Assembly: GCA_964536025.1 (NCBI GenBank)
Contig: CAZHXA010000002.1
Span: 65,049-129,048 of the forward strand
From: RGIG4576 sp964536025
GTDB taxonomy: Bacteria; Bacteroidota; Bacteroidia; Bacteroidales; Muribaculaceae
Length of the DNA: 64,000 nt
Reading direction: 5' to 3'
In this document: positions 8,196 to 17,892 of the stretch, piece after piece
Numbering within the stretch: the first letter of the stretch is position 1
How the letters are laid out: the number at the start of each line of letters is the position of its first letter
Made by a program: the position numbers and the translations under genes
The notes under the pieces: generated by a model
Seen by the model: the letters and a program-made list of their open reading frames with translations, nothing else
Database searches by the model: none
Told to the model about the DNA's origin: nothing

Positions 8196-9104
8196 ATGAA
8201 TAATAGAAGTCGCTTTCAAGGACACTTGGCATTATTGTTTGCCAATTCAGCGTGGGGTCTTATGGCTCCTATTTCTAAAGGGTTACTGAATTCCGGAGTA
8301 ATATCTCCGTTTGCACTTTCGGGAGTGCGTATAATGGGCGGAGCCGTTTTGTTTTGGCTTGTGAGTGCTTTATTCCCTGATAGTGTCATAAAGAAAGAAA
8401 AAATAGAAAAAAGTGATTTTATTAAGATTTTTTGTGCAAGTTTGCTCGTAATTGCCGCCAATCAGATATTGGTTGTGCAAGGAATGAGTTTTACAAGTCC
8501 GGTAGATGCTGCAGTGGTGTGCAGCACAACCCCTATTTTTACTCTTATACTTGCTACATTAATACTGAAAGACCGATTGACGACATTTCGCATGGGAGGT
8601 GTCGCTTTAGGATTTGTTGCAGTGCTTATTTTTTCTTTATGGGGAGAACCCGACGTGGCAATGAATGTTACCAATCCGGTGCTTGGTAATGCTTTGTGCA
8701 TAATAGCTCAAATGTGCGGTGCGGCATACTTGGTGATTTTCGGTTCTTTGATAAGCAAATATTCTCCATTTACCATGATGAAATGGATGATGCTCATGTC
8801 GGCTGTTGTGGTTATGCCGTTTACGCTGAATGATATAATGCAGATAGAATGGTCTTCTATTTCGGTTGAAGGCTTGTTGGAATTAGCCTATATCGTTGTG
8901 CTTGGCTCATGCTTATGTTACCTTATGATACCATTTGCACAGCGTCGCTTGAAGCCTACGGTTATAGCCATGTATAATTATTTGCAACCTGTTGTGGCAA
9001 CACTCGTTTCGGTGGTAATAGGTATGGCAGTGCTTGATGCCGTAAAAGTAGGCTCGGCTTTGCTTATCTTTTTAGCCGTGTGGATGGTAAGCAAAGAGCG
9101 ATAA
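8196..9104 (+). CDS. EamA (DMT superfamily) transporter
   Basis: Inner-membrane permease of 302 residues with about ten hydrophobic segments in two EamA repeats. Typical family stretches are 'ANSAWGLMAPISK' in TM1, 'TSPVDAAVVCSTTPIFTLIL' at the end of repeat 1, and 'AMYNYLQPVVATLVSVVIG' at the end of repeat 2. Members move amino acids, nucleobases or other metabolites outward, and the substrate cannot be told from sequence. The last 41 bases overlap the 3' end of the convergent MATE gene. Confidence 0.88.
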   Translation: MNNRSRFQGHLALLFANSAWGLMAPISKGLLNSGVISPFALSGVRIMGGAVLFWLVSALFPDSVIKKEKIEKSDFIKIFCASLLVIAANQILVVQGMSFTSPVDAAVVCSTTPIFTLILATLILKDRLTTFRMGGVALGFVAVLIFSLWGEPDVAMNVTNPVLGNALCIIAQMCGAAYLVIFGSLISKYSPFTMMKWMMLMSAVVVMPFTLNDIMQIEWSSISVEGLLELAYIVVLGSCLCYLMIPFAQRRLKPTVIAMYNYLQPVVATLVSVVIGMAVLDAVKVGSALLIFLAVWMVSKER

Positions 9105-10419
9105 CCAAAGTTATAAGCAGAGTTATGGCTTCACCTGCGGGAACAGCAAGCCATATACCGTTTACTCCATACCATTCTGGTAGAAGCCAAAAGGCGAGAC
9201 CCAAGAATAGAAAACCTCGCATAATGGTTATCAACATTGCGATTCGGCTACGTTCGATACTTTGGAAATATACCACTGCGATGATGTTTATGCCACAAGG
9301 AATGAATCCAAGTGCGTATAGCGGTAAACCATGTGTGGAGATGGCGTGAGTGGCATCGGTCGTAGATACGAATAATGACGATATTTGTCCGCTGAAGTAA
9401 TATGTTACCAAGAATATGACAAGGCTACAAGTGAAAGTGGCAAACAAAGCAAGTCGGGTAGCGGAAAATATGCGTATTGTATTCTTGATACCGTGATTGT
9501 AGCTTATTATGGGTTGAACCGATTGAGCTATTGCACTGTCGAGCATGAAGATTATGGGTGAAAAATAGCATGTTATGCTGAATGCCGCCACGCCATTGCC
9601 TCCTAAATGATTCATGAATACGATGTTTCCTAAAAGCATCATGAAACTTAGTGCTAAGTCGCCCAAAAAAGAGGGGAATCCGAGTGTGCATATCCTTTTG
9701 ATTGCTTGAAATAATGTTACTGTTTTGCTGAAAGTCGAAATGACTTGAATGTGTAATTTATGTTTTTTATTTAGTAAGTAAAAAAGAACCATAAATGCAC
9801 CTATGAGTGAGCCTATACTTGTAGCTACTGCTGCTCCCATGACTCCGAATTGGAAAGGGAAAATGAATAAGTAATCCAATGTGAAATTGATGATGGCGGC
9901 TGTGATAGAACAAGTCATGGCATATTTTGGAGCTCCGTCGAGTCGTACAAAGAAACTTCCGGAGACAAGAAAAGCGTTGCTTGCTATAAATGGAACAAAA
10001 CCTATCATATATTGTTTTGCCAAAGACATAAGATTCTCAGAACAACCTAATAATTTCAATGAGGTGTGAGGAAAGGAGAGTATGATAGCCGAACATGTTA
10101 ATAGAAACAAAGTGGATATAATTAGCGAAACCGACATGAAGTAACGAGCTTTCTCAGTTTTGCCTTGTGATATGCTGATTGAAGAAATAATAGAGCCTCC
10201 CATCCCGAACATAAGTCCTATTCCTGTGGCAAATGTCCATACGGGTGCTATAATATTTACAGCAGCAAGAGCATCGCTTCCAAGCCCGTGTCCCACAAAT
10301 ATACCGTCGGTAATAATAAGTAAAACAGAAAACAGCATGCCTGCCACTGTGGGGAAGAATAATTTGCTGAAAAGTTTCCCTATAGGTTCGGTTCCGTAAT
10401 CTATATTCTCTTTCTTCAT
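9064..10419 (-). CDS. MATE family efflux transporter
   Basis: Multidrug/toxin extrusion type membrane antiporter of 451 residues with twelve predicted hydrophobic segments in two halves. It starts 'MKKENIDYGTEPIGKLFSKL', typical of the NorM/MepA-like Bacteroidetes group, and has 'GHGLGSDALAAVNIIAPVW' in TM2. Cation-coupled export of organic cations is the usual role; the substrate is unknown here. Its 3' end runs 41 bases into the opposite-strand EamA gene. A hairpin-forming inverted repeat (10467-10490) lies in its upstream region. Confidence 0.9.
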   Translation of the reverse strand: MKKENIDYGTEPIGKLFSKLFFPTVAGMLFSVLLIITDGIFVGHGLGSDALAAVNIIAPVWTFATGIGLMFGMGGSIISSISISQGKTEKARYFMSVSLIISTLFLLTCSAIILSFPHTSLKLLGCSENLMSLAKQYMIGFVPFIASNAFLVSGSFFVRLDGAPKYAMTCSITAAIINFTLDYLFIFPFQFGVMGAAVATSIGSLIGAFMVLFYLLNKKHKLHIQVISTFSKTVTLFQAIKRICTLGFPSFLGDLALSFMMLLGNIVFMNHLGGNGVAAFSITCYFSPIIFMLDSAIAQSVQPIISYNHGIKNTIRIFSATRLALFATFTCSLVIFLVTYYFSGQISSLFVSTTDATHAISTHGLPLYALGFIPCGINIIAVVYFQSIERSRIAMLITIMRGFLFLGLAFWLLPEWYGVNGIWLAVPAGEAITLLITLVIALCLPSTRLKR

Positions 10420-10466
10420 AAAATTAAATAAAAAGTTATTGGTGTGCCAAAAATGTAATGTTACGT

Positions 10467-10490
10467 TCCGGTGTGTGCATGCATACCGGA
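10467..10490. repeat. Inverted repeat upstream of the MATE gene
   Basis: TCCGGT (10467-10472) and ACCGGA (10485-10490) flank a 12-base centre that contains TGCATGCA. The arms could form a hairpin or serve as a dyad operator about 50-70 bases upstream of the MATE start. No T-run follows, so it is not a typical terminator for the upstream lipoprotein gene. Confidence 0.4.
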
Positions 10491-10557
10491 GTATAAATTA
10501 CAAGTGAATTTTATGTGGTACACTTGTTTGTTAAAACGTTGATTTTTTGAATTTTGT

Positions 10558-12552
10558 TTATCTGTTTAATCGCTTGTTGCTTTTTAGATTGTTATTAAAG
10601 CTGTTGCGAGTGTCATCATATTTGTTGCCTGTGTAAAAACTGTTACCAAAGTTTGTGTCAAACTCATCTTCCTCGTCATCTTCATCTTTTTTAGAAGGAG
10701 CGTAGCTCTTAGGCTTGTTTTTCTTTATTTCCATAGGCTTTTGCGAATCAAGTGGCAACTCATAGATGTTCCATGATTGTTCTATATCCCAATTCTTTTT
10801 TAATGAGAGTTTCTTGGGGTAGTAATACACTTCTTCAGGTTGCCTATGTTCGCTGTATTTACCAGTATCCCATTTGCCGTTTCCGTTGGCATCGATAACA
10901 ACGCGTGCATAATAATCGCCCGGATTGATATTGAACAATTCAACGATACCATTCTTTACGGGTGCTGTGTATTTTACATTATCACCCGCATCAAGTAACT
11001 CCACAAAGGCACTATCTGTAAGATTTATCTTGAAAAACAAGTTTGAGTATTCTTCGAGAGCTTTAACGTTGAAGGGGGCTTTTATACTTCCGTTATATAA
11101 TCCGTAAACGCTTGTTACCGCCATTGAATCAATAGTTATTTCATAGGTACCTCCGGGTTCCCAATTATAATCAGCTTTATAAGCCAATAATCCTGAAAGC
11201 GAGTCACGCACCGGCGTTATATAGCCTAAATCATTCCATATAGTGTCTACTTTTTGTTTTAAATGAAAACTTCCGGGAACAATAGTGTCTATCGGGGCTT
11301 CGGACGAGAAACGCAAAGGAGCATATACGTCGATTGTTGCCGGACTTGAAACATTAAACTTCAATAAAGTGATTTGAGGAATGGAGTCGGTCAATGTATC
11401 TTTTTCTTCGCTTTTCTTCTTCTTTTCTTTGTCTTTTTTCTTCATCTTTTTGAGATTGAAGTAAATAGAATCATTGGTAAAAGTGCGGTTGTCGGTAGTA
11501 TCGGTGTGCAGATAACGCATATTCACTCTTATGGAATCCGATTTTATTAGTAAAGAATCGGTAATCCAATAGTTAAGGGTGTCATTATGTTGAGAATTAT
11601 CCAATATGTACCATTTTTTTGTGTTATCGTAGTCAGATGGCTGAACGATTTCCAGTGTAGGCAATGAATCGCTCGGAGCCGAAAAAATCACAGAAAAACG
11701 ATTGTCGGCAGTGCGTTCATTCTTCAAAAGATACAACGATTTATAATCCTCGTTAAACGAAGACAATAGCACGTCATTAGGCAGATATAATGCGTGTTTT
11801 GCTGTGAAAATGGTGTCGGTTACCATTTGAGAAGTAAAAATAGTGTCAGAAGTCTCAATTTCTGTAACAGTTGGCACTATTATTTCATTAAGAAATGCCA
11901 AATCTTCGCTTCTTGCAAATTTATAGTCTCGGTCGACATCGTTTAAGGCAAAAATATGGTATTTCCCCGGTTTGATGTTGCGTATGGTGAATTGTCCCAA
12001 CTCGTTAGTGCGTGCAATGCGTTCAAAAGGCAATGTGCTGAAAGCTGAGTCGTCAAGGCAAGAATGAATGCCCACGAAAAAATCTTTTTGAGGTTCAAGA
12101 TCGCGTGCATTTAGTACGATGCCTGAAATTTGCAACGTGTCAATTGTGTCACCTGTGGAAAATGCAAACGAAAAGCCGTCAAGCGGATTTTGCTCGTTGT
12201 TGTCTTGTATAGCATTGCTGAAATCTATCACATAAGTAGTGTTTGGTAACAAAGAGTCTTTAAATTCAATGTTTATCTTTTTCCCGTTTGCCCTTATTGT
12301 CGGATTTTCCTTTTGAGCAGGAGAAATCACTACTTTGGTGGATTGGTCTTTCAACTGAATGTATTCGTTGAAAAGTATTTCGATTTTATTTTTGTCGAAA
12401 TTAGTTGAATTAGGAGCCGGATTACTGCTTATATATATAGGTGGATCTAGGTCTTTGGGTCCGCCTTGAGGACGTCCTATGCTTGCACATGAGTAGAGTA
12501 ATCCCGAAAGGATTACAGCAATGAAAATATATGTACTTTTAATAGACTTCAC
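10558..12552 (-). CDS. Large Ig-like (SbsA/Big_5) domain lipoprotein
   Basis: Predicted outer-membrane lipoprotein of 664 residues: lipobox LLYS-C22, then 'RPQGGPKDLDPPIYISSNPA', the hallmark opening of a conserved Bacteroidetes family with an N-terminal SbsA-type Ig-like domain ('NKIEILFNEYIQLKD', 'LLPNTTYVIDFS'). A carboxypeptidase-like beta repeat follows ('TIRNIKPGKYHIFALND'), then a Lys/Glu-rich stretch near residue 375, further beta domains ('INPGDYYARVVIDANGNGKW') and an acidic, Asn-rich C-terminus. The function is unknown. The start codon is GTG, and no better ATG precedes the lipoprotein signal. Confidence 0.78.
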   Translation of the reverse strand: MKSIKSTYIFIAVILSGLLYSCASIGRPQGGPKDLDPPIYISSNPAPNSTNFDKNKIEILFNEYIQLKDQSTKVVISPAQKENPTIRANGKKINIEFKDSLLPNTTYVIDFSNAIQDNNEQNPLDGFSFAFSTGDTIDTLQISGIVLNARDLEPQKDFFVGIHSCLDDSAFSTLPFERIARTNELGQFTIRNIKPGKYHIFALNDVDRDYKFARSEDLAFLNEIIVPTVTEIETSDTIFTSQMVTDTIFTAKHALYLPNDVLLSSFNEDYKSLYLLKNERTADNRFSVIFSAPSDSLPTLEIVQPSDYDNTKKWYILDNSQHNDTLNYWITDSLLIKSDSIRVNMRYLHTDTTDNRTFTNDSIYFNLKKMKKKDKEKKKKSEEKDTLTDSIPQITLLKFNVSSPATIDVYAPLRFSSEAPIDTIVPGSFHLKQKVDTIWNDLGYITPVRDSLSGLLAYKADYNWEPGGTYEITIDSMAVTSVYGLYNGSIKAPFNVKALEEYSNLFFKINLTDSAFVELLDAGDNVKYTAPVKNGIVELFNINPGDYYARVVIDANGNGKWDTGKYSEHRQPEEVYYYPKKLSLKKNWDIEQSWNIYELPLDSQKPMEIKKNKPKSYAPSKKDEDDEEDEFDTNFGNSFYTGNKYDDTRNSFNNNLKSNKRLNR

Positions 12553-12782
12553 GATGTTTTTTGTTTAAATGTGAATTAAATGCCACAATTTTTAATATGT
12601 TTGGCAAAGTTACATAAAAATTGATAGAAATAAGCAATGCCGAAAAATAAACAATGTATATTAGCTTGTTTCAAGGCAAAAACAAGCCTTGTTTTGCTTG
12701 AAAATACTGCTTGTTGCTAAAAAATATATAATTAAAACAAGGAAAAGGATGGCTAATTTTTTTTCACTTGAATAATTTAATG

Positions 12783-12790
12783 TATATTTG
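12783..12790 (+). promoter_or_regulatory. secDF promoter -7 element
   Basis: TATATTTG, 59 bases before the secDF ATG. A weak CTTG lies about 20 bases upstream as -33. Confidence 0.45.
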
Positions 12791-12848
12791 CATGCTGTAA
12801 ACTATTTTAGAATAAATTTATAATAAAAATAACTAATAAAAACTACAC

Positions 12849-15728
12849 ATGCAAAGTAAAGGATTTATCAGAGTGTTGACTGTTGCTCTTATGCTTGTGT
12901 GTGCGTTTTATCTTTCATTTTCATTTGTGACTCGCCACTATGAGGGTCTAGCATCTGAATATGCAAAGGCTAAAGCGCAAACCGAAGATGTGTCAAATGA
13001 CACATACAAGACATATTACAAGCAATATGTTGACTCGCTTGCTAAAGAAAAGGTGTATTTAGGATATTACACATTCCAGCAAGCCAGAGAGATGGAAGTA
13101 GGTCTTGGCTTAGACCTTAAGGGTGGTATGAACGTAACTCTTCAAATTTCGGTTCCCGACATTTTGAAAGCTCTTTCAAATGAGAACCCTGATCCAAAGT
13201 TTAATGAAGCATTACAAATTGCAGAAAAGCAACAAAAAAACAGTGCTGACAAGGATTTTGTTTCAGCTTTCTGCCGTGAGTACAATAAATTGGCTCCCGA
13301 AGGAAATCTTTATCAAATCTTCCGTAGCGTAGAGAAACTTAAAGCCGGTGCTTCCAATTCAGAAGTGGAAAAAGTTCTTAAGGAAGAAGTTAACTCTATG
13401 GTTGACAATTCTTATAACGTGCTTCGCACACGTATTGACCGTTTCGGTGTGGTTTCTCCTAATATCCAAAAACTTGAAAGTACAGGTCGAATTCTTCTTG
13501 AACTTCCTGGTGTTAAAGAACCGGAACGTGTAATCAAGTTGCTTAAAGGTACTGCAAACTTGGAATTTTATGAAACTTACACAATAAATGATTTGCAAGG
13601 TGCTCTAAATTCATTGAGCAATGCAGTAGCAAGCAAAGTTGTTGTAGCCGACTCTACTGCTACCGACAGCGTTAAAGCTCAAGTAGCTAAAAGCTTGGCT
13701 GAAATGCTTTGGAGCGTTCAAGGTCGTGGCGGTGCTGCTATCGGTGTTGTATCTGTTCGTGATACTGCTGCTGTTAATGCAATCATGAATTCTCCTGAAG
13801 CTACTCGCATTCTTCCTACCAACTTGAAAGCTCGTTGGGCTGTTAAGTCTATTGATGAAAAAGGACAATATTTCGAGCTTGTTGCTTTGAAGACAGTTCA
13901 AGGTAGCCCTGTATTGACTGGTGATGTGGTAACCGATGCATCAAGCAACTTCGATAATATGCAAGGTAACGTGGTGTCTATGACAATGAACGACGAGGGT
14001 GCTCGTCAATGGGCTCGCGTAACTCAACAAAACTTGAATAAGGCTATTGCTATCGTTCTTGACGATCAAGTATATTCTTATCCTAATGTAAACAGTGTAA
14101 TTGAAGGTGGTAGCTCTCAAATTACAGGTAACTTTACTGTGGAAGAAGCAAACGACTTGGCTAACGTGTTGAAGAGTGGTAAGATGGTTGCTCGTGTAAA
14201 CGTTGAAAGTATGAGCGTTATCGGTCCGTCATTGGGACAAGCTGCAATTGAATCCGGTATGGTTTCTTTCGTTGTTGCTCTTGTGCTTTTGATGATTTTC
14301 ATGGTTTGCGTTTACGGATGGATTCCTGGTTTGATCGCAAACTTAGGTTTGATTCTTAACTTGTTCTTTACTCTTGGTATCTTGGCTTCTATCCAAGCAG
14401 TGCTTACTTTATCGGGTATTGCCGGTATCGTGTTGGCAATGGGTATGGCTGTTGACGCTAATGTGCTTATCTTTGAACGTTCTAAGGAAGAACTTCGTGC
14501 AGGTAAATCTTTGAAAGCTGCTGTTGCCGATGGTTATAGCAATGCTTTCTCTGCAATCTTCGACTCAAACTTGACTTCTGTTATCACAGCGTTAATCTTG
14601 TTGCTTAACGGTTCTGGTCCTATCAAAGGTTTCGCAACTACATTGATTATAGGTATCGTATGCTCATTCTTCACAGCTGTATTTGTAACACGTCTTGTGA
14701 TGGAAGCTATCGTAAATAGCAAAAAAGCTTATAAGATTACCTTCAACACTTCATTGACTCGCCACTTGATGGAGAACGTAAACTTCAACTTCATTGGTTT
14801 TCGTTCTAAAGTGTGGACAGTTGTTGCAATTATCATCGTTGCTGTAGGTGTTCTTTTGGGTGTACGTCGTCTAAGTCCGGGTATCGACTTCTCTGGTGGA
14901 CGCAACTATACAGTTCAATTTGCTCAACCTGTAAGCACTGTCGATTTGAAAGAAAAGTTGACTCCGTTGTTCCCTGAATCAAATTTAAGTGTAATTACTA
15001 TCGATAATGATACTAAGGTTCGTATCTCAACCAACTATAAGATTGCTTCTACTGAAGATGGTATAGATGAAGAAATCATGCAAAAATTGTATGAAGGTCT
15101 TAAGGGTGAACTTAATGGAATGGATTACGAACACTTTAGTGTTGCCGATGAAACACAAGGTGTAACTTCAACTGAAAAGGTTGGTCCAAGCATTGCAAGC
15201 GATATGACTCGTGAAGCTTGTTTGGCTGTATTCTTCTCATTGATTGCTATGGCTCTTTACATCTTGATTCGTTTCCGTAATATAGCATTCTCTGTTGGTG
15301 CTCTTTGTGCAGTGGCATTTACAGCATTCCTTGTAATTGGTTTCTATGGTTTGTATGGCTTGTTTCCATTCTCAATGGAAATCGACCAAAACTTCATTGC
15401 AGCTATTTTGACTATTATAGGTTATCAAGTAAACGATACTGTGGTTGTATTTGACCGTGTGCGTGAAACTCGTACATTGTATCCTAAACAAGATGCTGTG
15501 GTAACATTTAACCATGCACTAAACAGTACATTGGCTCGTACCATAATGACTTCTTTCAGTACATTGCTTGTACTTATCGTAATCTTTGTATTAGGTGGTG
15601 AAACTATTCGTAGTTTCGTGTTTGCAATGTCTCTTGGTGTTGTGTTTGGTACACTTGCTTCATTGTTTATTGCTGCTCCGGTAGCTTATACAATGACTGC
15701 ACGTCAAGCTAAAAAAGAAGTAAAATAA
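12849..15728 (+). CDS. secDF: Protein translocase SecDF fusion
   Basis: Single 959-residue protein joining SecD and SecF, as is usual in Bacteroidetes. It sits in the inner membrane and uses the proton gradient to pull exported proteins from SecYEG. The SecD part shows 'GLGLDLKGGMNVTLQ' (near 85-100), a periplasmic domain, and the TM block with 'LAMGMAVDANVLIFER'. The SecF part has 'LSPGIDFSGGRNYTVQF' (near 675) and 'IGYQVNDTVVVFDRVRE'. Twelve hydrophobic segments are expected. Codon use is biased toward frequent codons, which fits high expression. Monocistronic, with a strong terminator at 15767. Confidence 0.96.
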   Translation: MQSKGFIRVLTVALMLVCAFYLSFSFVTRHYEGLASEYAKAKAQTEDVSNDTYKTYYKQYVDSLAKEKVYLGYYTFQQAREMEVGLGLDLKGGMNVTLQISVPDILKALSNENPDPKFNEALQIAEKQQKNSADKDFVSAFCREYNKLAPEGNLYQIFRSVEKLKAGASNSEVEKVLKEEVNSMVDNSYNVLRTRIDRFGVVSPNIQKLESTGRILLELPGVKEPERVIKLLKGTANLEFYETYTINDLQGALNSLSNAVASKVVVADSTATDSVKAQVAKSLAEMLWSVQGRGGAAIGVVSVRDTAAVNAIMNSPEATRILPTNLKARWAVKSIDEKGQYFELVALKTVQGSPVLTGDVVTDASSNFDNMQGNVVSMTMNDEGARQWARVTQQNLNKAIAIVLDDQVYSYPNVNSVIEGGSSQITGNFTVEEANDLANVLKSGKMVARVNVESMSVIGPSLGQAAIESGMVSFVVALVLLMIFMVCVYGWIPGLIANLGLILNLFFTLGILASIQAVLTLSGIAGIVLAMGMAVDANVLIFERSKEELRAGKSLKAAVADGYSNAFSAIFDSNLTSVITALILLLNGSGPIKGFATTLIIGIVCSFFTAVFVTRLVMEAIVNSKKAYKITFNTSLTRHLMENVNFNFIGFRSKVWTVVAIIIVAVGVLLGVRRLSPGIDFSGGRNYTVQFAQPVSTVDLKEKLTPLFPESNLSVITIDNDTKVRISTNYKIASTEDGIDEEIMQKLYEGLKGELNGMDYEHFSVADETQGVTSTEKVGPSIASDMTREACLAVFFSLIAMALYILIRFRNIAFSVGALCAVAFTAFLVIGFYGLYGLFPFSMEIDQNFIAAILTIIGYQVNDTVVVFDRVRETRTLYPKQDAVVTFNHALNSTLARTIMTSFSTLLVLIVIFVLGGETIRSFVFAMSLGVVFGTLASLFIAAPVAYTMTARQAKKEVK

Positions 15729-15766
15729 TATATCCATACTTTTAAGTAGGATTATTAATATCTTTT

Positions 15767-15800
15767 AAGGGGGAAATCATTGATGATTTCCCCCTTTTTT
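15767..15800 (+). terminator. secDF terminator
   Basis: GGGGGAAATCA pairs with TGATTTCCCCC around a 4-base loop, then TTTTTT. One of the clearest factor-independent terminators in the window. Confidence 0.9.
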
Positions 15801-15902
15801 GTAGTTTTACCGATGCTAAAAATGTTATTGTTCTGTTTTAAGGACAGTGATGTGCATTTTGAAAGAGTAAAATATATATGTAAAATAAAAATAGCTTTGA
15901 TT

Positions 15903-16466
15903 ATGAAAAGTTTTGGACAAAAACCGTGGGTTCTCCCGCAACCGGTACTTATTATCGGGACATATAATAGTGATGGAACGCCAAATGCAATGAATGTAGC
16001 ATGGGGCGGGCAATGGGACAGCAAAGAGATTGTGATTAGCATGGGGTCGCATGCTACTACTGAGAATCTTGCACGTTGTAACGATTTTACAGTAGCTTTT
16101 GCAACTAAAAACACTATGTTGGCTGCCGACTTTGTGGGTATGGTAAGTGCTAAGAAAGACCCTGAAAAGATAAGCAAAACAAAATGGACTGCAGTTAAGG
16201 CTGAAAATGTAAATGCTCCTGTGTTTACTGATTTTCCTATGACGTTGGAATGTCGCATTTTGCGTAAGATAGATGAAACTGAGAATGGCTATAATATAGT
16301 TGCTGAAATTGTTAATATACTTGTTGATGAAGCTTATATTACCGAAGACGGAAAACCCGATATAGCAAAAATGCAGTTCATCACCTTTGAACCCGTGCAT
16401 CATGGTTATCACATACTTGGAGAACGTGTGGGAAATGCTTTTGCAGATGGTATGGCATTGAAATAA
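15903..16466 (+). CDS. Flavin reductase-like protein
   Basis: FMN-binding split-barrel protein of 187 residues of the flavin-reductase/NADH:FMN oxidoreductase-like family (DIM6/NTAB type). Key stretches are 'WVLPQPVLIIGTYNSDGTPN', 'AMNVAWGGQW', and 'TKWTAVKAENVNAPVF', matching the flavin-binding face of the family. The physiological electron acceptor is unknown. The start MKSFGQKPW is chosen; the longer reading from 15780 begins inside the secDF terminator. Confidence 0.85.
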   Translation: MKSFGQKPWVLPQPVLIIGTYNSDGTPNAMNVAWGGQWDSKEIVISMGSHATTENLARCNDFTVAFATKNTMLAADFVGMVSAKKDPEKISKTKWTAVKAENVNAPVFTDFPMTLECRILRKIDETENGYNIVAEIVNILVDEAYITEDGKPDIAKMQFITFEPVHHGYHILGERVGNAFADGMALK

Positions 16467-16529
16467 CTATATGTAAAGTTGTGTTGTTAGGATTAGGTAA
16501 TCTAAGGTGTTTAATTAAAAAAAACATTC

Positions 16530-17450
16530 ATGCTGAAGTTTAATAAATATTTATGTATTTTTATTTTTGCGACGGTCGCTTTTGCTTGTACCGATGTTGA
16601 AAGGATAAAAATTGAGAGTGTTCACTTGGATGAACAAAATAAAAAAATAAATTGTTATACAGCCATTTTGCCGGAGGGTAAACCTATCAATTCATATATT
16701 GTTCTTATGCCCGGTTTTGGAGAGACGATGGAAAACGTACTTGATGCAACCGAACTGCCATATAAAGCCGCCCAAGCAGGCATAGCTGTCTTTATACCGG
16801 TGTTGCAAGATGGAATCGAGTCATATAGTTTTTCTGCTGAAAGTCAAGCAAATTTACAAAACATAATAAAAGACATTAAAAAACGATTTGTGCTGTCGGA
16901 ATCCGATTTTTTTATAGGAGGATTCTCAATGGGGGGAAGTGCTGCAATAAGATGTGCCGAGTTGTCTTTAGAAAATCCTCCGGTATGTGTTTTTGCTATA
17001 GATTCTCCTTTGGATTACGAACGCTTTAGTTATACTACCGAGCGTGATGTGAAAGTTTACCGCAAAGGGTTGGATGATGGTGATAGTATATATGTGAAAC
17101 TTCTTGAAAATATAACACCGATAGTGAAAGATTCTCCGTATTTACTTTCTGATACCGCTCATCAAGCAATACTTCCTTTAAAAAATATTCCTATACGATA
17201 TTATATTGAGCCGGCTGAACAATGGTGGTTAGATAATCGTAAAACCGATGTGCTTGGACTTAATATACTTGATGCAACAGCTTTTATAAATGATTTGCGA
17301 CTTATAGGAAATCATAAAGCCGAATTAATTGTAACCTCAGGGAAAGGATTTAGAAATAACGGAGAAATGTATCATCCTCATTCATGGACGATTGTCGATG
17401 TTGACGACTTGATTGAATGGTTGCAGAGTTGTCGCGTTGTTCAAGACTGA
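16530..17450 (+). CDS. Alpha/beta-hydrolase lipoprotein (putative esterase)
   Basis: Lipoprotein of 306 residues: signal peptide with lipobox VAFA-C20, then an alpha/beta-hydrolase fold. The nucleophile elbow G-F-S-M-G-G is near residue 133, an oxyanion-type 'LMPGFGETMENV' lies earlier, and 'MYHPHSWTIVD' near the C-terminus supplies a likely catalytic His. Resembles esterases/dienelactone-hydrolase-like enzymes; the substrate is unknown. An extracytoplasmic acyl-ester hydrolase is the best guess. It sits 63 bases after the flavin reductase gene. Confidence 0.7.
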   Translation: MLKFNKYLCIFIFATVAFACTDVERIKIESVHLDEQNKKINCYTAILPEGKPINSYIVLMPGFGETMENVLDATELPYKAAQAGIAVFIPVLQDGIESYSFSAESQANLQNIIKDIKKRFVLSESDFFIGGFSMGGSAAIRCAELSLENPPVCVFAIDSPLDYERFSYTTERDVKVYRKGLDDGDSIYVKLLENITPIVKDSPYLLSDTAHQAILPLKNIPIRYYIEPAEQWWLDNRKTDVLGLNILDATAFINDLRLIGNHKAELIVTSGKGFRNNGEMYHPHSWTIVDVDDLIEWLQSCRVVQD

Positions 17451-17548
17451 AAAGATAATGCCAAAACTCTTTAGAGCTAACTTCAGAGGTGAAACCGACA
17501 AGAAGCCTTTTGGCAACATTACCAGTCTTTACAATTAATCCGAATAAA

Positions 17549-17594
17549 AACAATAGGCAAAAAAGAATCAAAATATCCTTTTTTGCCTATTGTT
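17549..17594. terminator. Bidirectional terminator between esterase gene and tRNA-Arg
   Basis: Long stem AACAATAGGCAAAAAAG (17549-17565) with its complement (17578-17594), loop of 12. A/T-rich on both sides, so it can end the plus-strand esterase gene and the minus-strand tRNA. Confidence 0.85.
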
Positions 17595-17618
17595 TTGTTG
17601 TAAATAAAGTATCATTAG

Positions 17619-17690
17619 TACCTCGGAGGGGAATCGAACCCCTATCTAAAGTTTAGGAAACTTCTATTCTATCCGTTGAACTACCAAGGC
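17619..17690 (-). tRNA. tRNA-Arg (CCT anticodon)
   Basis: Folded by eye: acceptor GCCTTGG/CCGAGGT, D-arm, anticodon arm GAAGT-TTCCTAA-ACTTT with anticodon CCT, and T-arm with TTCGATT. The discriminator is A and no CCA is encoded. It reads AGG codons. Confidence 0.93.
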
Positions 17691-17712
17691 CTCTGAAAAT
17701 ATTATTTCTTGA

Positions 17713-17744
17713 CAAAAATACAATATTTCCATGATTTTGGCAAA
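17713..17744 (-). promoter_or_regulatory. tRNA-Arg(CCT) promoter
   Basis: Minus strand: TTTG (17741-17744), a 20-base spacer, TATTTTTG (17713-17720). It lies 23 bases before the tRNA 5' end. It lacks the CACTCGC start region seen at the other three tRNA promoters. Confidence 0.65.
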
Positions 17745-17892
17745 TACGCTATTGCTTTTGGTCGTAAAATAGTCAATTTAATATTTTTTGTTGTAAAATG
17801 AAGTATCTTCATATTGTTTAAGGTTGTATAAGATAAAATATTGCTTATCTTTACATCGTAAACTTTAGAATAATAAAAAAAATAATAGAAAC

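Noticed and set aside
15825..16412. 195-codon minus-strand ORF opposite the flavin reductase gene
   Set aside because: Antisense to a recognised protein and rich in His/Ser/Cys without domain likeness.
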